Positions 18,467-28,122 are shown, counted from the first letter of the stretch. The stretch is DNA of 64,000 bases from Streptomyces angustmyceticus (GCF_019933235.1 NZ_CP082945.1:4377501-4441500), one strand, 5' to 3'. Program-made: numbers and translations. Notes: a model not told the origin generated them from the sequence alone.

Positions 18467-19414
18467 ATGACCGGGTCCGCGTCCCCCGACGGCATGTGGA
18501 GCATCGGCGAACTCGCCGAGCAGGCAGGCGTCACCGTCAAGACCGTCCGCTTCTACTCGGACCGCGGCCTGCTGCCCGAGGCCGGCCGCAGCGCCGGGGG
18601 CCACCGCCGGTACGGCCCCGGGGCCCTGGACCGGCTCCGCCTGATCCGTTCGCTGCGCACCCTCGACCTGCCGCTGCCGGAGGTGCGGCGGATCCTTGCC
18701 CAGGAGGACGCGCCGGGCGCGGCGGACGCCCTGGAGGACGCCGTCGCGGGGCAGCTCCGGGACCTCGGCACGCAACTGGCCGCCCTGCGCTGGCGGGAGG
18801 CCGCCCTGCACCTTCTCCGCGACTGCACGCCCGAGGAACGCGCCGACCGCCTGCGCCTGATCGGTGCGGTGAGCATCCCGCCGAGCACGGACGTCCTGGC
18901 CCGCTTCTGGCGTCATGTCCTCCCCCCGCGGCTCCCGGCCCGCCTGCTCTCCACGCTGCTCGAAGCGGCCGTGCCGCAGCCCCCGGCCGACCCGACCCCG
19001 TCCCAGGTGCTGGTCTTCGCCCGGCTGCACGCCGTCGCCACCGACCGCCGTGTCGTCGACATCGACGTCCGCCGCCTCGCCCCCCGAACCCCCGACGAGT
19101 CCTGCCGCCCGGCCGTCCTCTACGAGGGGCTGGTCGAGGCGTGCGCGCTCGCCTCGGCGGACGTACGAGACCGGCGGCCCCCGTACGCGGGCGAAGCCCT
19201 CGACTGCTTCGTCGCCGCCCACGCCGGCCTGCGCGGCACGCGGGACACCCCTGCCTTCCGCCGCCAACTCAGCGCCCAGCTGGGCCGGATCGCGCATCCG
19301 CTCCTGGACCGCTACTGGCAACTCGTCGGCGAACTTCCCTCCGCTTCCCGCCAGCCGACCATCGGCGCCATGGACGACTGGCTCCGCGCCGCGCTGGACG
19401 CACAGGTCGCTTAG
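18467..19414 (+). CDS. MerR family transcriptional regulator
   Basis: A 315-aa regulator. Residues 11-80 are the MerR winged helix (MWSIGELAEQAGVTVKTVRF, YSDRGLLPEAGR, GGHRRY) followed by the coiled-coil dimer helix (LPLPEVRRILAQ). The remaining ~200 residues form a large helical effector domain without conserved metal-binding cysteines at the expected place. It is divergent from the Cys-type alpha/beta hydrolase. The inducer is not predictable. Confidence 0.88.
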   Translation: MTGSASPDGMWSIGELAEQAGVTVKTVRFYSDRGLLPEAGRSAGGHRRYGPGALDRLRLIRSLRTLDLPLPEVRRILAQEDAPGAADALEDAVAGQLRDLGTQLAALRWREAALHLLRDCTPEERADRLRLIGAVSIPPSTDVLARFWRHVLPPRLPARLLSTLLEAAVPQPPADPTPSQVLVFARLHAVATDRRVVDIDVRRLAPRTPDESCRPAVLYEGLVEACALASADVRDRRPPYAGEALDCFVAAHAGLRGTRDTPAFRRQLSAQLGRIAHPLLDRYWQLVGELPSASRQPTIGAMDDWLRAALDAQVA

Positions 19415-19503
19415 GGGGTGCCGGGGGCGGGCCGCCGCCGGACCCGGCCCCTCCGACGGGCCGTCGGCAAAGGCACGGGCGGAGCGGGCGTAGCGTGGGC
19501 GGT

Positions 19504-20493
19504 ATGACGAAGTACGGAAGCTTTCCCGGTGCGCGGCCGCGGCGGCTGCGTACCACGCCCGCGATGCGGCGGATGGTGGCCGAACACCGGCTGGACCCCG
19601 CCGACCTGATCCTTCCCGCGTTCGTGCGGGAGGGCATCGGCGAGCCGGTGCCGATCTCCGCGATGCCGGGCGTCGTCCAGCACACCCGCGACACGCTGCG
19701 CAAGGCCGCCGTGGAGGCGGTCGAGGCGGGGGTCGCCGGGATCATGCTGTTCGGGGTGCCGGAGGACGCCAAGAAGGACGGCGTGGGCACGGCGGGCACC
19801 GATCCGGACGGCATCCTGCAGGTCGCCCTCCGTGACGTGCGGGACGAGGTCGGCGACGACCTCATCATCATGTCGGACCTGTGCCTGGACGAGTTCACCG
19901 ACCACGGCCACTGCGGCGTCCTGGACGCCGAGGGGCGGGTCGACAACGACGCGACGCTGGAGCGCTACGCCGAGATGGCGCAGGTGCAGGCCGACGCGGG
20001 CGCCCATGTCGTGGCGCCCAGCGGGATGATGGACGGGCAGGTCGGCGTCATCCGTGACGCGCTCGACCAGACCTCCCACGAGGACGTCTCGATCCTGGCC
20101 TACACGGTGAAGTACTCCTCCGCCTTCTACGGGCCCTTCCGGGAGGCCGTCGGCTCGTCGCTCCAGGGCGACCGCAAGACCTACCAGCAGGACCCGGCCA
20201 ACCTCCGCGAGTCGCTGCGCGAGCTGGCGCTCGACCTGGCGGAGGGCGCCGACATGGTCATGGTCAAGCCGGCGCTGCCGTACCTCGACGTGCTGGCGAA
20301 GGTCGCGGAGACGGCGGACGTGCCCGTCGCCGCGTACCAGATCTCCGGTGAGTACGCGATGATCGAGGCGGCCGCCGAGAAGGGCTGGATCGACCGGGAC
20401 AAGGCGATCCTGGAGGCGCTGACCGGCATCAAGCGGGCCGGCGCCGACATGATCCTCACGTACTGGGCGACGGAGGTCGCGCGGGGGCTGTGA
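19504..20493 (+). CDS. hemB: delta-aminolevulinic acid dehydratase (porphobilinogen synthase)
   Basis: A 329-aa enzyme condensing two 5-aminolevulinates to porphobilinogen. The two active-site lysines are Lys203 in TVKYSSAFYGPF and Lys255 in MVMVKPALPYLD. The metal-site loop reads SDLCLDEFTDHGHCG, with Cys127 and Cys137 but Asp129 at the middle position, between the Zn type (three Cys) and the Mg type (Asp). The ATG at 19504 is the only sensible start; the frame open upstream overlaps the MerR gene and is not coding. It completes the hemACDB set of this locus. Confidence 0.96.
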   Translation: MTKYGSFPGARPRRLRTTPAMRRMVAEHRLDPADLILPAFVREGIGEPVPISAMPGVVQHTRDTLRKAAVEAVEAGVAGIMLFGVPEDAKKDGVGTAGTDPDGILQVALRDVRDEVGDDLIIMSDLCLDEFTDHGHCGVLDAEGRVDNDATLERYAEMAQVQADAGAHVVAPSGMMDGQVGVIRDALDQTSHEDVSILAYTVKYSSAFYGPFREAVGSSLQGDRKTYQQDPANLRESLRELALDLAEGADMVMVKPALPYLDVLAKVAETADVPVAAYQISGEYAMIEAAAEKGWIDRDKAILEALTGIKRAGADMILTYWATEVARGL

Positions 20494-20526
20494 GCCGCCC
20501 CGGCCGCCGGCCGCGCCGTGACACAG

Positions 20527-20554
20527 GCTCCCGTCCCGGGTCCGGGGCGGGAGC
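20527..20554 (+). terminator. terminator after hemB
   Basis: An 11-bp stem GCTCCCGTCCC / GGGGCGGGAGC (one G-T pair) with a 6-nt loop, 33 bp after the hemB stop, followed by TTCGTC. Confidence 0.8.
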
Positions 20555-20643
20555 TTCGTCGTGGGGAGCGGGTTTTGTCCGCCGCACGCCGGGCACGGAC
20601 CGGTTGTCAAGGAAGACCCCGACCGACCGAGGAGCGGGTAACC

Positions 20644-20829
20644 ATGACCGCCAAGCGCAAGATGCAGGCCAAGGGCGCGCAGGTGATCGGCGCCATGAAG
20701 GAAGTCGTCGGCCGGGCCACGCACAACCGCAAGCTGGAGGCCGAGGGCAAGGCCGAGAAGCACGCAGGTCAGGGGCTGGACGCGGCCGAGAAGACCAAGG
20801 ACGCGGTACGCAGGCCCTGGCAGCACTGA
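20644..20829 (+). CDS. CsbD-like stress protein
   Basis: A 61-aa highly charged protein (KMQAKGAQVIGAMKEVVGRA, then KLEAEGKAEKHAGQ) matching the CsbD family, small hydrophilic proteins linked to general stress (sigma-B in Bacillus). GAGGAG lies 9 nt before the ATG. It is a single gene between hemB and the beta-lactamase; its function is unknown. Confidence 0.85.
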   Translation: MTAKRKMQAKGAQVIGAMKEVVGRATHNRKLEAEGKAEKHAGQGLDAAEKTKDAVRRPWQH

Positions 20830-20883
20830 CGCGCCGGTCCCCCACCGCGCCCTGCGATTCCGGGCCCCGGCCCGCTCGGCCGC

Positions 20884-21825
20884 TCAGTCCGCGACGGCCC
20901 GGACGAGCACCCGCGTCACGCTCGCGATCAGCGCATCGTCGGCGTCCGCGGCCTGCTCCGGCTTGCTCGTGAGCACGGCCAGCACGATCGGGGTGCCGTC
21001 CGGCGTCCAGGCCACGCCCACGTCGTTGCCGGTGCCGTAGGAGCCGGTGCCCGTCTTGTCGGCGACGGTCCAGTCCTCGTCCAGGGCGGCGCGGAAGCGG
21101 TGCGCGCTGGTCTCGTTGCCCTTCATCCAGGCCGTCAGCCGGCCCCGGTCCGACGGTGCGAGCGCGTCGCCGACCAGCAGCCGGGCGTAGGCGGTGCCGA
21201 TGGCGGCGGGGCTGGTGGTGTCCGTCGTCCGCCACGGCTCGGCCGAGTTGAGGTCCGGCTCCCAGCGGTCGAGGCGGGTGGTCCGGTCGCCCAGGGAGCG
21301 GGCGAAGGCGGTGACGGCGGCCGGGCCGCCGAGTTCGCGCAGCAGCAGGTTGGCGGCCGTGTTGTCGCTGCGCCGGAGGGCGGCGGCGCACAGGTCGGCG
21401 ATGGTCAGGCCGGTGGCGACGTGCCGCTCGGTGACGGGCGAGTTGTCGACGAGGTCGGCGGCGGTGTAGCGGATGCGGCGGGCCAGGGTCTCCCCGTCGC
21501 GGTCGAGGTCGCGCAGCACCGCGGCGACGGCAAGGGTCTTGAAGACCGAGCAGAGGGGGACCCGGGCGTGGGCGCGGTAGGCGGCCGTCGCGCCGGTGAC
21601 CGTGTTGTGGGCGAAGGCGCCGACCCGTGCCCGGTGCGCGTGCTCCAGCCGGCGCAGCGCCGCGTACGGCGTGCGGGCGGTACGGGGCCGCGCGGCCGCG
21701 GGCGGGGTGGCGGACGCCAGGAGGCCCGCCGCCAGGAGTCCGGCTCCGGTGCCCAGCGCGGCGCGCCGGGGCGGACCGCCGGCGGGCGTGGCCGGCCGGC
21801 CGTTCCGGTGTGCTGCTCGCTGCAT
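20884..21825 (-). CDS. class A beta-lactamase, Tat-exported
   Basis: A 313-aa serine beta-lactamase. The N-terminus has twin arginines (PRRAALGTGAGLLAAGLLAS) followed by an Ala cleavage region near residue 45, pointing to Tat export. Catalytic motifs are complete: S93-V-F-K96, S153-D-N155, E189-PDL-N193 (omega loop with the deacylating Glu) and K257-T-G259. It should hydrolyse penicillins; Streptomyces often carry such chromosomal enzymes. It is a single gene, on the minus strand. Confidence 0.93.
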   Translation of the reverse strand: MQRAAHRNGRPATPAGGPPRRAALGTGAGLLAAGLLASATPPAAARPRTARTPYAALRRLEHAHRARVGAFAHNTVTGATAAYRAHARVPLCSVFKTLAVAAVLRDLDRDGETLARRIRYTAADLVDNSPVTERHVATGLTIADLCAAALRRSDNTAANLLLRELGGPAAVTAFARSLGDRTTRLDRWEPDLNSAEPWRTTDTTSPAAIGTAYARLLVGDALAPSDRGRLTAWMKGNETSAHRFRAALDEDWTVADKTGTGSYGTGNDVGVAWTPDGTPIVLAVLTSKPEQAADADDALIASVTRVLVRAVAD

Positions 21826-21942
21826 CGCTGCCCCTCCCGTGAGACCTGAGCGGCCCCGTACAACACCTGTGGAGTACGGGGCCGTTGCGGCAGGAGCGTA
21901 GGCGACGGCGGGACGCGGCGGCGGCCGGACGACGCGCGCGGG

Positions 21943-23706
21943 TCAGAGCCGCTCGGGCGTCCGGATGCCGAGCAGCGCCATGCCCTGGTGGAGGGTGCGG
22001 GCGGTCAGCTCGCACAGGAACAGCCGGTTCGCGATCTGGTCCGCGCCGCCCTCGGCCTTCAGGACCGGGCACTGGTCGTAGAAGGTCGTGAACAGCGAGG
22101 CCAGGCCGTAGAGGTACGCGGCGAGCTTGTGCGGCTCGTAGCCCGCGGCGGCCTCGGCGACGGTCTCGCCGAACTGGTCGAGGTGCAGGCCCAGGGCCCG
22201 CTCGGCCGGGGCCAGCGGCAGCTCCGGGTGCGCCGCGGGGGCCGCGTCACCGGCCTTGCGGAAGATCGACCGGATCCGGGCGTAGGCGTACTGGAGGTAC
22301 ACCGACGTGTCGCCGTTCAGCGACACCATCTGGTCCAGGTCGAACTTGTAGTCCCGGCTCGGCGACGTCGACAGGTCCGCGTACTTCACCGCGCCGATGC
22401 CGACCTGCGCGCCGTTCTCGGTGATCTCCTGCTCGGTCAGGCCGACCGCCGCGCCCTTCTCGCGCACCACCGCGGTCGCCCGCTCGGCGGCCTCGTCGAG
22501 CAGGTCCTCCAGGCGTACGGTCTCGCCCGCCCGGGTCTTGAACGGCTTGCCGTCGGCGCCGAGGACCGTGCCGTAGCCCATGTTGTGCGCGGTGACGTCG
22601 TCGGTCAGCCAGCCCGCCCGGCGGGCCGTCTCGAAGACCATCCGGAAGTGCAGCGACTGGCGGACGTCGACGACGTACAGGAGCGTCGTCGCCTTCAGGC
22701 CGAAGACGCGGTCGCGGATCGCGGAGAGGTCGGAGGCCGCGTAGCCGAAGCCGCCGTCCGCCTTCTGCACGATCAGCGGCACCGGCTGGTCGTCCTTGCC
22801 GCGGATCTCGTCGAAGAAGACCACCAGCGCGCCCTCGGAGCGGACCGCGACGCCCGACTCCTCCAGCAGCCGCGCCGTCTCGGCCATCATGTCGTTGTAC
22901 GCGGACTCGCCGACGATCTCGTCGTCGCGGACCTCCATGTCCAGCTTCTCGAAGACCGAGTAGAAGTAGACCTTCGACTCGTCCACGAACCGCTGCCACA
23001 GGTCGAGGGTCTCCGCGTCGCCGGACTGGAGCGCCACGACCCGCTTGCGGGCCCGCTCCTTGAAGTCGTCGTCGGAGTCGAAGACGGCCCGCGAGGCCTT
23101 GTAGACGCGGTTGAGGTTGCTCATCGCCTGCTCGCCGTCGACGTCGGCCGCCGGGGCCAGCTCGCCGGGGTTCTCGATCAGGTACTGGATGAGCATGCCG
23201 AACTGGGTGCCCCAGTCGCCGATGTGGTGCCGGCCGATGGTCCGCTCGCCGGTGAAGTCCAGGATGTGGCGCAGGGCGTCGCCGATGACCGCCGAGCGCA
23301 GGTGCCCGACGTGCATCTCCTTGGCGACGTTCGGCTGGGCGTAGTCGATGACCGTGACGCCGGGCTGCTCCTTGAGCGGTACGCCGAGCCGGTCGTCGGC
23401 GGCGCGCGCGGCCAGCGTCTCGGTGATCGCCCGGTCGGCGACGGTGATGTTGAGGAAGCCGGGGCCGGAGACCTCGATCTCCTGGAGGAGGTCGCTCTCG
23501 CCGATCTCCGCGACGACCTTGGTCGCCAGCTCCCGCGGGTTGCCCTTGAGCTTCTTGGCGAGCGCCAGCATGCCGTTGGCCTGGAAATCCGCCCGGTCGC
23601 TTCGGCGCAGCAGCGGGTCCGCGGCGCCGGCCTCCGGCAGGGCTGCCGAGAGGGCGTCCGCGACGCGCTGGTGGACCGAAGCTGCGAGAGAAGTGACCGA
23701 GGCCAT
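21943..23706 (-). CDS. argS: arginyl-tRNA synthetase
   Basis: A 587-aa class I synthetase. It starts with the ArgRS additional domain (about 1-100), then the HIGH-like motif HVGHLRSA (132-139), the GADGKPFKTRAGETV loop in place of KMSKS, and the C-terminal DALR anticodon-binding domain (YLQYAYARIRSI; TTFYDQCPVL). The ATG at 23706 (MASVTSLAAS) matches the family start; codons upstream lie in the promoter region. It is divergent from lysS across about 180 bp. Confidence 0.96.
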   Translation of the reverse strand: MASVTSLAASVHQRVADALSAALPEAGAADPLLRRSDRADFQANGMLALAKKLKGNPRELATKVVAEIGESDLLQEIEVSGPGFLNITVADRAITETLAARAADDRLGVPLKEQPGVTVIDYAQPNVAKEMHVGHLRSAVIGDALRHILDFTGERTIGRHHIGDWGTQFGMLIQYLIENPGELAPAADVDGEQAMSNLNRVYKASRAVFDSDDDFKERARKRVVALQSGDAETLDLWQRFVDESKVYFYSVFEKLDMEVRDDEIVGESAYNDMMAETARLLEESGVAVRSEGALVVFFDEIRGKDDQPVPLIVQKADGGFGYAASDLSAIRDRVFGLKATTLLYVVDVRQSLHFRMVFETARRAGWLTDDVTAHNMGYGTVLGADGKPFKTRAGETVRLEDLLDEAAERATAVVREKGAAVGLTEQEITENGAQVGIGAVKYADLSTSPSRDYKFDLDQMVSLNGDTSVYLQYAYARIRSIFRKAGDAAPAAHPELPLAPAERALGLHLDQFGETVAEAAAGYEPHKLAAYLYGLASLFTTFYDQCPVLKAEGGADQIANRLFLCELTARTLHQGMALLGIRTPERL

Positions 23707-23882
23707 GAAGATGAGCTCTCTTCCGGAGGGAGGTGTCGTCGGAGTGGAAAGGGTTTGCCAATGAGTATCCCACGGCACTACCACTGATTTTTCGTCTGGG
23801 AGAATGGGCACCGTCAGGCATTTGGGCGCCCGCGCGCAAGACGGCGCATTTCAGGAAGCACCAGGAAGAGGAAGGGCCGATC

Positions 23883-25607
23883 GTGGCTCAGCAGAGCACC
23901 GAGACCGACTGGGTCTCCAGGTTCGCGGACGAGGTCATTGCCGAGGCGGAGCGCCGCGCCCCGGGCAAACCAGTCGTCTGCGCCTCGGGCCTGAGCCCGT
24001 CCGGCCCGATCCACCTCGGCAACCTCCGCGAGGTCATGACCCCGCACCTGGTGGCCGACGAGATCCGCCGCCGCGGGTACGAGGTCCGCCACCTCATCTC
24101 GTGGGACGACTACGACCGCTACCGCAAGGTCCCCAACGGCGTGCCGGGCGTCGACGACTCCTGGGCCGAGCACATCGGCAAGCCGCTGACCGCGGTGCCG
24201 GCCCCGGCCGGCTCGGCGTACCCGAACTGGGCGGAGCACTTCAAGGCCGCCATGTCCGAGGCGCTGGCCGAGCTGGGCGTCGAGTACGACGGCATCAGCC
24301 AGACCGCGCAGTACACCGCCGGCGTCTACCGCGAGCAGATCCTGCACGCGATGAAGCACCGCGCGGACATCGACGCGATCCTCGGCCAGTACCGCACCAA
24401 GAAGGCGCCGGCCAAGAAGTCGCAGAAGCCGGTCGACGAGGCCGAGCTGGAGGCCGCCGAGGGCTCGGGCGCGGCCGCCGAGGACGACGGCAGCGGCGGC
24501 TCGGCCGGCTACTTCCCGTACAAGCCCTACTGCGGGCAGTGCGAGAAGGACCTGACCACGGTCACCTCCTACGACGACGAGACCACCGAGCTCGCCTACA
24601 CCTGCACCGAGTGCGGCTTCGGCGAAACGGTCCGGCTGAGCGAGTTCAACCGCGGCAAGCTGGTCTGGAAGGTCGACTGGCCGATGCGGTGGGCCTACGA
24701 GGGCGTGATCTTCGAGCCGTCCGGCGTCGACCACTCCTCGCCCGGCTCGTCCTTCGTCGTCGGCGGCCAGATCGTCCGGCAGATCTTCGACGGCGCGCAG
24801 CCCATCGGGCCGATGTACGCCTTCGTCGGCATCAGCGGCATGGCCAAGATGTCGTCGTCGCGCGGCGGGGTGCCGACCCCCGGCGACGCGCTGAAGATCA
24901 TGGAGGCGCCGCTGCTGCGCTGGCTGTACGCCCGCCGCAAGCCCAACCAGTCCTTCAAGATCGCCTTCGACCAGGAGATCCAGCGGCTCTACGACGAGTG
25001 GGACAAGCTGGAGGCCAAGGTCGCCGACGGCACCGCGCTGCCGGCCGACGCCGCGGCGTACTCCCGCGCGGCCCGCACCGCCGCCGGCGAGCTGCCCCGC
25101 ACCCCGCGCCCGCTGCCGTACCGCACGCTCGCCTCGGTCGCCGACATCACCGCGGGCCACGACGAGCAGACGCTCCGGATCCTCGGCGAACTCGACCCGG
25201 ACAACCCGGTCACCTCGCTCGACGAGACCCGGCCGCGGCTGGCCAAGGCCGAGTACTGGATCAACACCCAGGTCCCGGCCGAGCAGCGCACCATCGTCCG
25301 TGACGAGCCCGACGCGAAGCTGCTCGGCACGCTCGACGAGCAGTCCCGGGGCTCGCTGCGGCTGCTGCTCGACGGCCTCGACGAGCACTGGTCGCTGGAC
25401 GGCCTGACGACCCTGGTCTACGGCGTCCCGAAGGTCCAGGCGGGTCTGGAGCCGGACGCCAAGCCGACCCCGGAGCTGAAGGTCGCCCAGCGTGCCTTCT
25501 TCGCCCTGCTCTACCAGCTGCTGGTCGGCCGGGACACCGGGCCGCGGCTGCCCACCCTGCTGCTGGCCGTCGGCGCCGGCCGGGTGCGCGAGCTGCTCGG
25601 CGGCTGA
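23883..25607 (+). CDS. lysS: class I lysyl-tRNA synthetase
   Basis: A 574-aa archaeal-type (class I) LysRS, typical of actinobacteria that keep this form. SPSGPIHLGN (38-47) is the HIGH motif and KMSSS (from Lys322) the KMSKS motif. A zinc knuckle with C-x2-C and C-x2-C (CGQCEKD; CTECGFG) is preceded by a Lys/Ala/acidic linker (about 178-210). The GTG start is placed by family alignment. Streptomyces also have class II LysRS elsewhere. It is divergent from argS. Confidence 0.95.
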   Translation: MAQQSTETDWVSRFADEVIAEAERRAPGKPVVCASGLSPSGPIHLGNLREVMTPHLVADEIRRRGYEVRHLISWDDYDRYRKVPNGVPGVDDSWAEHIGKPLTAVPAPAGSAYPNWAEHFKAAMSEALAELGVEYDGISQTAQYTAGVYREQILHAMKHRADIDAILGQYRTKKAPAKKSQKPVDEAELEAAEGSGAAAEDDGSGGSAGYFPYKPYCGQCEKDLTTVTSYDDETTELAYTCTECGFGETVRLSEFNRGKLVWKVDWPMRWAYEGVIFEPSGVDHSSPGSSFVVGGQIVRQIFDGAQPIGPMYAFVGISGMAKMSSSRGGVPTPGDALKIMEAPLLRWLYARRKPNQSFKIAFDQEIQRLYDEWDKLEAKVADGTALPADAAAYSRAARTAAGELPRTPRPLPYRTLASVADITAGHDEQTLRILGELDPDNPVTSLDETRPRLAKAEYWINTQVPAEQRTIVRDEPDAKLLGTLDEQSRGSLRLLLDGLDEHWSLDGLTTLVYGVPKVQAGLEPDAKPTPELKVAQRAFFALLYQLLVGRDTGPRLPTLLLAVGAGRVRELLGG

Positions 25608-25672
25608 CGGGCCCGCCGGAGCGCCGCCGGGGAGTCGTAGACACCCCGCGCGGCCTCCGACCGAGGGAGGAG

Positions 25673-25716
25673 AAGGGTTCGGCCCCCGGGACGAGGATTC
25701 CCGGGGCCGGACCCTT
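25673..25716 (+). terminator. terminator after lysS
   Basis: A long hairpin with arms AAGGGTTCGGCCCC and GGGGCCGGACCCTT (one mismatch) and an inner CCGGGA / TCCCGG stem. It is 66 bp past the lysS stop and only 12 bp before the next small gene. Confidence 0.85.
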
Positions 25717-25728
25717 CACGCTGGAGCC

Positions 25729-25953
25729 ATGAGGGGATTCTTAGGCTTCATCGTCATGATCCAGGGCGTCATGGGATTCATCGGGCAGGTCTTCTTCGAC
25801 CATGCCTGGGGGCTGCTGCCCCACTGGTTCGACCTCCCGTCGGTCGCCTACGCCGGCCTCTTCGCGGCGGGCGCGGCACTGGCCGTGTGGGGCGACCTGG
25901 ACAAGAAGCGCAAGGACAAGCAGCGGGGGGAGACGGGAGCGGGGGCGCTGTAG
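25729..25953 (+). CDS. small two-segment membrane protein
   Basis: A 74-aa protein with two hydrophobic stretches (about 3-22 and 38-55) and a basic C-terminus (LDKKRKDKQRG). It is preceded by GGAG 4 nt from ATG. Similar small hypothetical membrane proteins occur downstream of lysS in Streptomyces. No function is recognised. Confidence 0.7.
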   Translation: MRGFLGFIVMIQGVMGFIGQVFFDHAWGLLPHWFDLPSVAYAGLFAAGAALAVWGDLDKKRKDKQRGETGAGAL

Positions 25954-25988
25954 CGGGGCGGGCCGTCGTACGGCAACCGGCGGGCGCG

Positions 25989-27263
25989 TCAGGCGATGTG
26001 TTCGTCCATCAGCTCCGCGTTGAGGCGGTCGCTGAACCGGTCCACGTAGCGGTTCACGTCCCGCGGCTGCAGGCGGACGCCGTACTGCGCCTCCAGGTTC
26101 GCGGCGAACGCGCCCGGTGTGGGCATGCCTTCGCCCTCTATCGAGTGCCGGAAGACCTGGTACAGGTCCTCTTCGGTGGGGGCCGCGGCCGGTGCCTGCG
26201 CGGGCTGCGGTTCCGCCTCCGGGGCGCCCTTGCCGAGCGGCCGCGTCCCGCCCGCGCCGTTGGGCACCGGGACCTGCCGGCCGGACTCCGCCGCGCGCGG
26301 CGCGGGTACCGGGGCCTGCGCGCCGGCCGGCACCTGGTGTTCGTCGGGCGCGGCCCCGTGCTCCTGCCCGGGGACGAACGCCGGGTCGTAGTTCCCCCGG
26401 TACGTCACCTGCTGCGGGGCCGCGAACCACTGGCTCGGCAGCTCCTCGGCCTCGGTGCCGGCACCGGCCTCGGCTCCGGCTCCTGCGTCGGGGACCGCGG
26501 CCCCGGCCGGCTCCTGCGCCGTCGGCTCCAGGGCGGGGGTGGCGGCGGACGGCCGGGGCGCCGGCAGCAGCTGCGGTTCGATGCCCGCGGCGGCCAGGCC
26601 CGCGGGAGCGGTCTCCGCCAGCGGCACGCCGTAGCGGGCGAGCCGCAGCGGCATCAGGGACTCCACGGGAGCCTTGCGGCGCCAGGCCCGGCCGAAGCGC
26701 GAACGCAGCCGCGCCTGGTACACCAGCCGTTCCTGCTCCAGCTTGATCACCGCGTCGTAGGACCGCAGCTCCCACAGCTTCATCCGCCGCCACAGCAGGA
26801 ACGTCGGGACGGGCGCCAGCAGCCAGCGCGTGATCCGCACGCCTTCCATGTGCTTGTCCGCCGTGATGTCGGCGATCCGCCCGACGGCGTGCCGGGCGGC
26901 CTCGACGGTGACGACGAACAGCACCGGAATGACGGCGTGCATGCCCATGCCCAGCGGATCGGTCGCCGCCGCGGCGTTGAACGCCACCGTCGCGACCGTC
27001 AGCAGCCACGCCGTCTGCCGCAGCAGCGGGAAGGGCATCCGGATCCAGGTCAGCAGCAGATCCAGGGCGAGCAGCACACAGATGCCCGCGTCGATGCCGA
27101 TGGGGAAGAAGTAGGCGAAGGTGCCGAAGCCCTTCTTCAGGGCGAGTTCGCGCACGGCCGCGTAGGAGCCGGCGAAGCCGATGGCGGCGATGGCCACCGC
27201 GCCGGTGATCACCACGCCGATGAGTATCCGGTGCGTGCGTGTCAGCTTCAGTGGCGCGGCCAC
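25989..27263 (-). CDS. DUF2637 membrane protein
   Basis: A 424-aa protein. The N-terminal 130 residues have four hydrophobic segments (ILIGVVITGAVAIAAIGFAG; FFPIGIDAGICVLLALDLLL and others) of the DUF2637 type, a family related to spread-associated SpdB-like proteins of actinobacterial plasmids. It continues with a basic linker, a Pro/Ala/Glu-rich disordered region (about 230-350) and a C-terminal ~60-residue domain (EEDLYQVFRHSIEGEG... YVDRFSDRLNAEL). The GTG at 27263 has GGGAGGGG 7 nt upstream. Its role is unknown. Confidence 0.8.
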   Translation of the reverse strand: MAAPLKLTRTHRILIGVVITGAVAIAAIGFAGSYAAVRELALKKGFGTFAYFFPIGIDAGICVLLALDLLLTWIRMPFPLLRQTAWLLTVATVAFNAAAATDPLGMGMHAVIPVLFVVTVEAARHAVGRIADITADKHMEGVRITRWLLAPVPTFLLWRRMKLWELRSYDAVIKLEQERLVYQARLRSRFGRAWRRKAPVESLMPLRLARYGVPLAETAPAGLAAAGIEPQLLPAPRPSAATPALEPTAQEPAGAAVPDAGAGAEAGAGTEAEELPSQWFAAPQQVTYRGNYDPAFVPGQEHGAAPDEHQVPAGAQAPVPAPRAAESGRQVPVPNGAGGTRPLGKGAPEAEPQPAQAPAAAPTEEDLYQVFRHSIEGEGMPTPGAFAANLEAQYGVRLQPRDVNRYVDRFSDRLNAELMDEHIA

Positions 27264-27414
27264 CCGAGGACCCCTCCCAGTCGGTCTGTTGCGAGCGACA
27301 GCCTGGCACATGCCCGCGGAAGGACGTGTGCCGGTACGGGCGGAGCCCGGTGAAGGCCCCTGGGAGGTGACCGGCGCCCGGGTCCGGGACCGGGCCCGGG
27401 CGCTGTGCGTCCGG

Positions 27415-28122
27415 TCAGCCGTTGGCCTTGGTGGCGGCGGTGACCGCCTCCTTGGCGGCGGCCTGGGTCTGCTTGAGCAGGTCGGCGCTCTTGGGGGCGT
27501 CCGCGCCGGCCAGGCCCGCGCCGTTGTAGTTGACCGTCACGACGATGTTGGCGGTCCGGGCGACGACGGTGGTGTTCTTGAAGTTGGTGCCGTCGCGCTT
27601 CACGTCGTAGGTGATCGCGGTCGCCTCGTCGCCGGTGCCGGAGGTTTGGACGGTCGAGACCTTCTTGGCGTCCTTGGTGGCCTTCGCGTCGGCTATCTGC
27701 TTGGTGGCGAAGTCCGTGGCGCGCTTGTCTCCGCTGCCGACGCCCGGGTCGGAGTCGTAGCGCTGGTAGCCGACGTCCAGCCAGCGCCACTGGGTGCCGT
27801 CGACGCCCTTCTCGTCCGAGCTGGTCCACGAGCAGGTGCCGTGGGAGGCGTTGTCGGTGGACTTGCCGCGGTCCCCGGAGGTGTCCTTCGCCTTGGGCAG
27901 CATCTTCTTGACGGTGTCCTTGGAGAACGCCTCGCACGGGTTCGGCAGCGTCTTGAACTTCGCGGGCGCGACGGTCGGCGACGGCTTGGCGCTGCCGGGG
28001 GCGGCGGAGGAGGAGGCGTCACCGGAGCTGTCGCTGTCCGAGCCGGAGCAGCCGGCGACGAGCAGCACCGGTACTGCTGCGCAGGTGAGAAGGCTGGCGA
28101 GGCGCTTGGCTGAACGGTGCAT
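27415..28122 (-). CDS. DUF3558 lipoprotein
   Basis: A 235-aa secreted lipoprotein: basic n-region (MHRSAKR), hydrophobic stretch and lipobox LVAGC with Cys25. After a Ser/Asp-rich spacer comes a DUF3558 domain (KTLPNPCEAFSKDTVKKMLP ... GTCSWTSSD), a pattern with a disulphide-forming Cys pair. The ATG at 28122 has GAAGGA upstream. A second DUF3558 lipoprotein is encoded next upstream; the pair probably arose by duplication. The ligand is unknown. Confidence 0.85.
   Translation of the reverse strand: MHRSAKRLASLLTCAAVPVLLVAGCSGSDSDSSGDASSSAAPGSAKPSPTVAPAKFKTLPNPCEAFSKDTVKKMLPKAKDTSGDRGKSTDNASHGTCSWTSSDEKGVDGTQWRWLDVGYQRYDSDPGVGSGDKRATDFATKQIADAKATKDAKKVSTVQTSGTGDEATAITYDVKRDGTNFKNTTVVARTANIVVTVNYNGAGLAGADAPKSADLLKQTQAAAKEAVTAATKANG

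Noticed and set aside
18496..19503. Long N-terminal extension of hemB
   Set aside because: Overlaps the MerR gene in another frame; HemB family starts at 19504.
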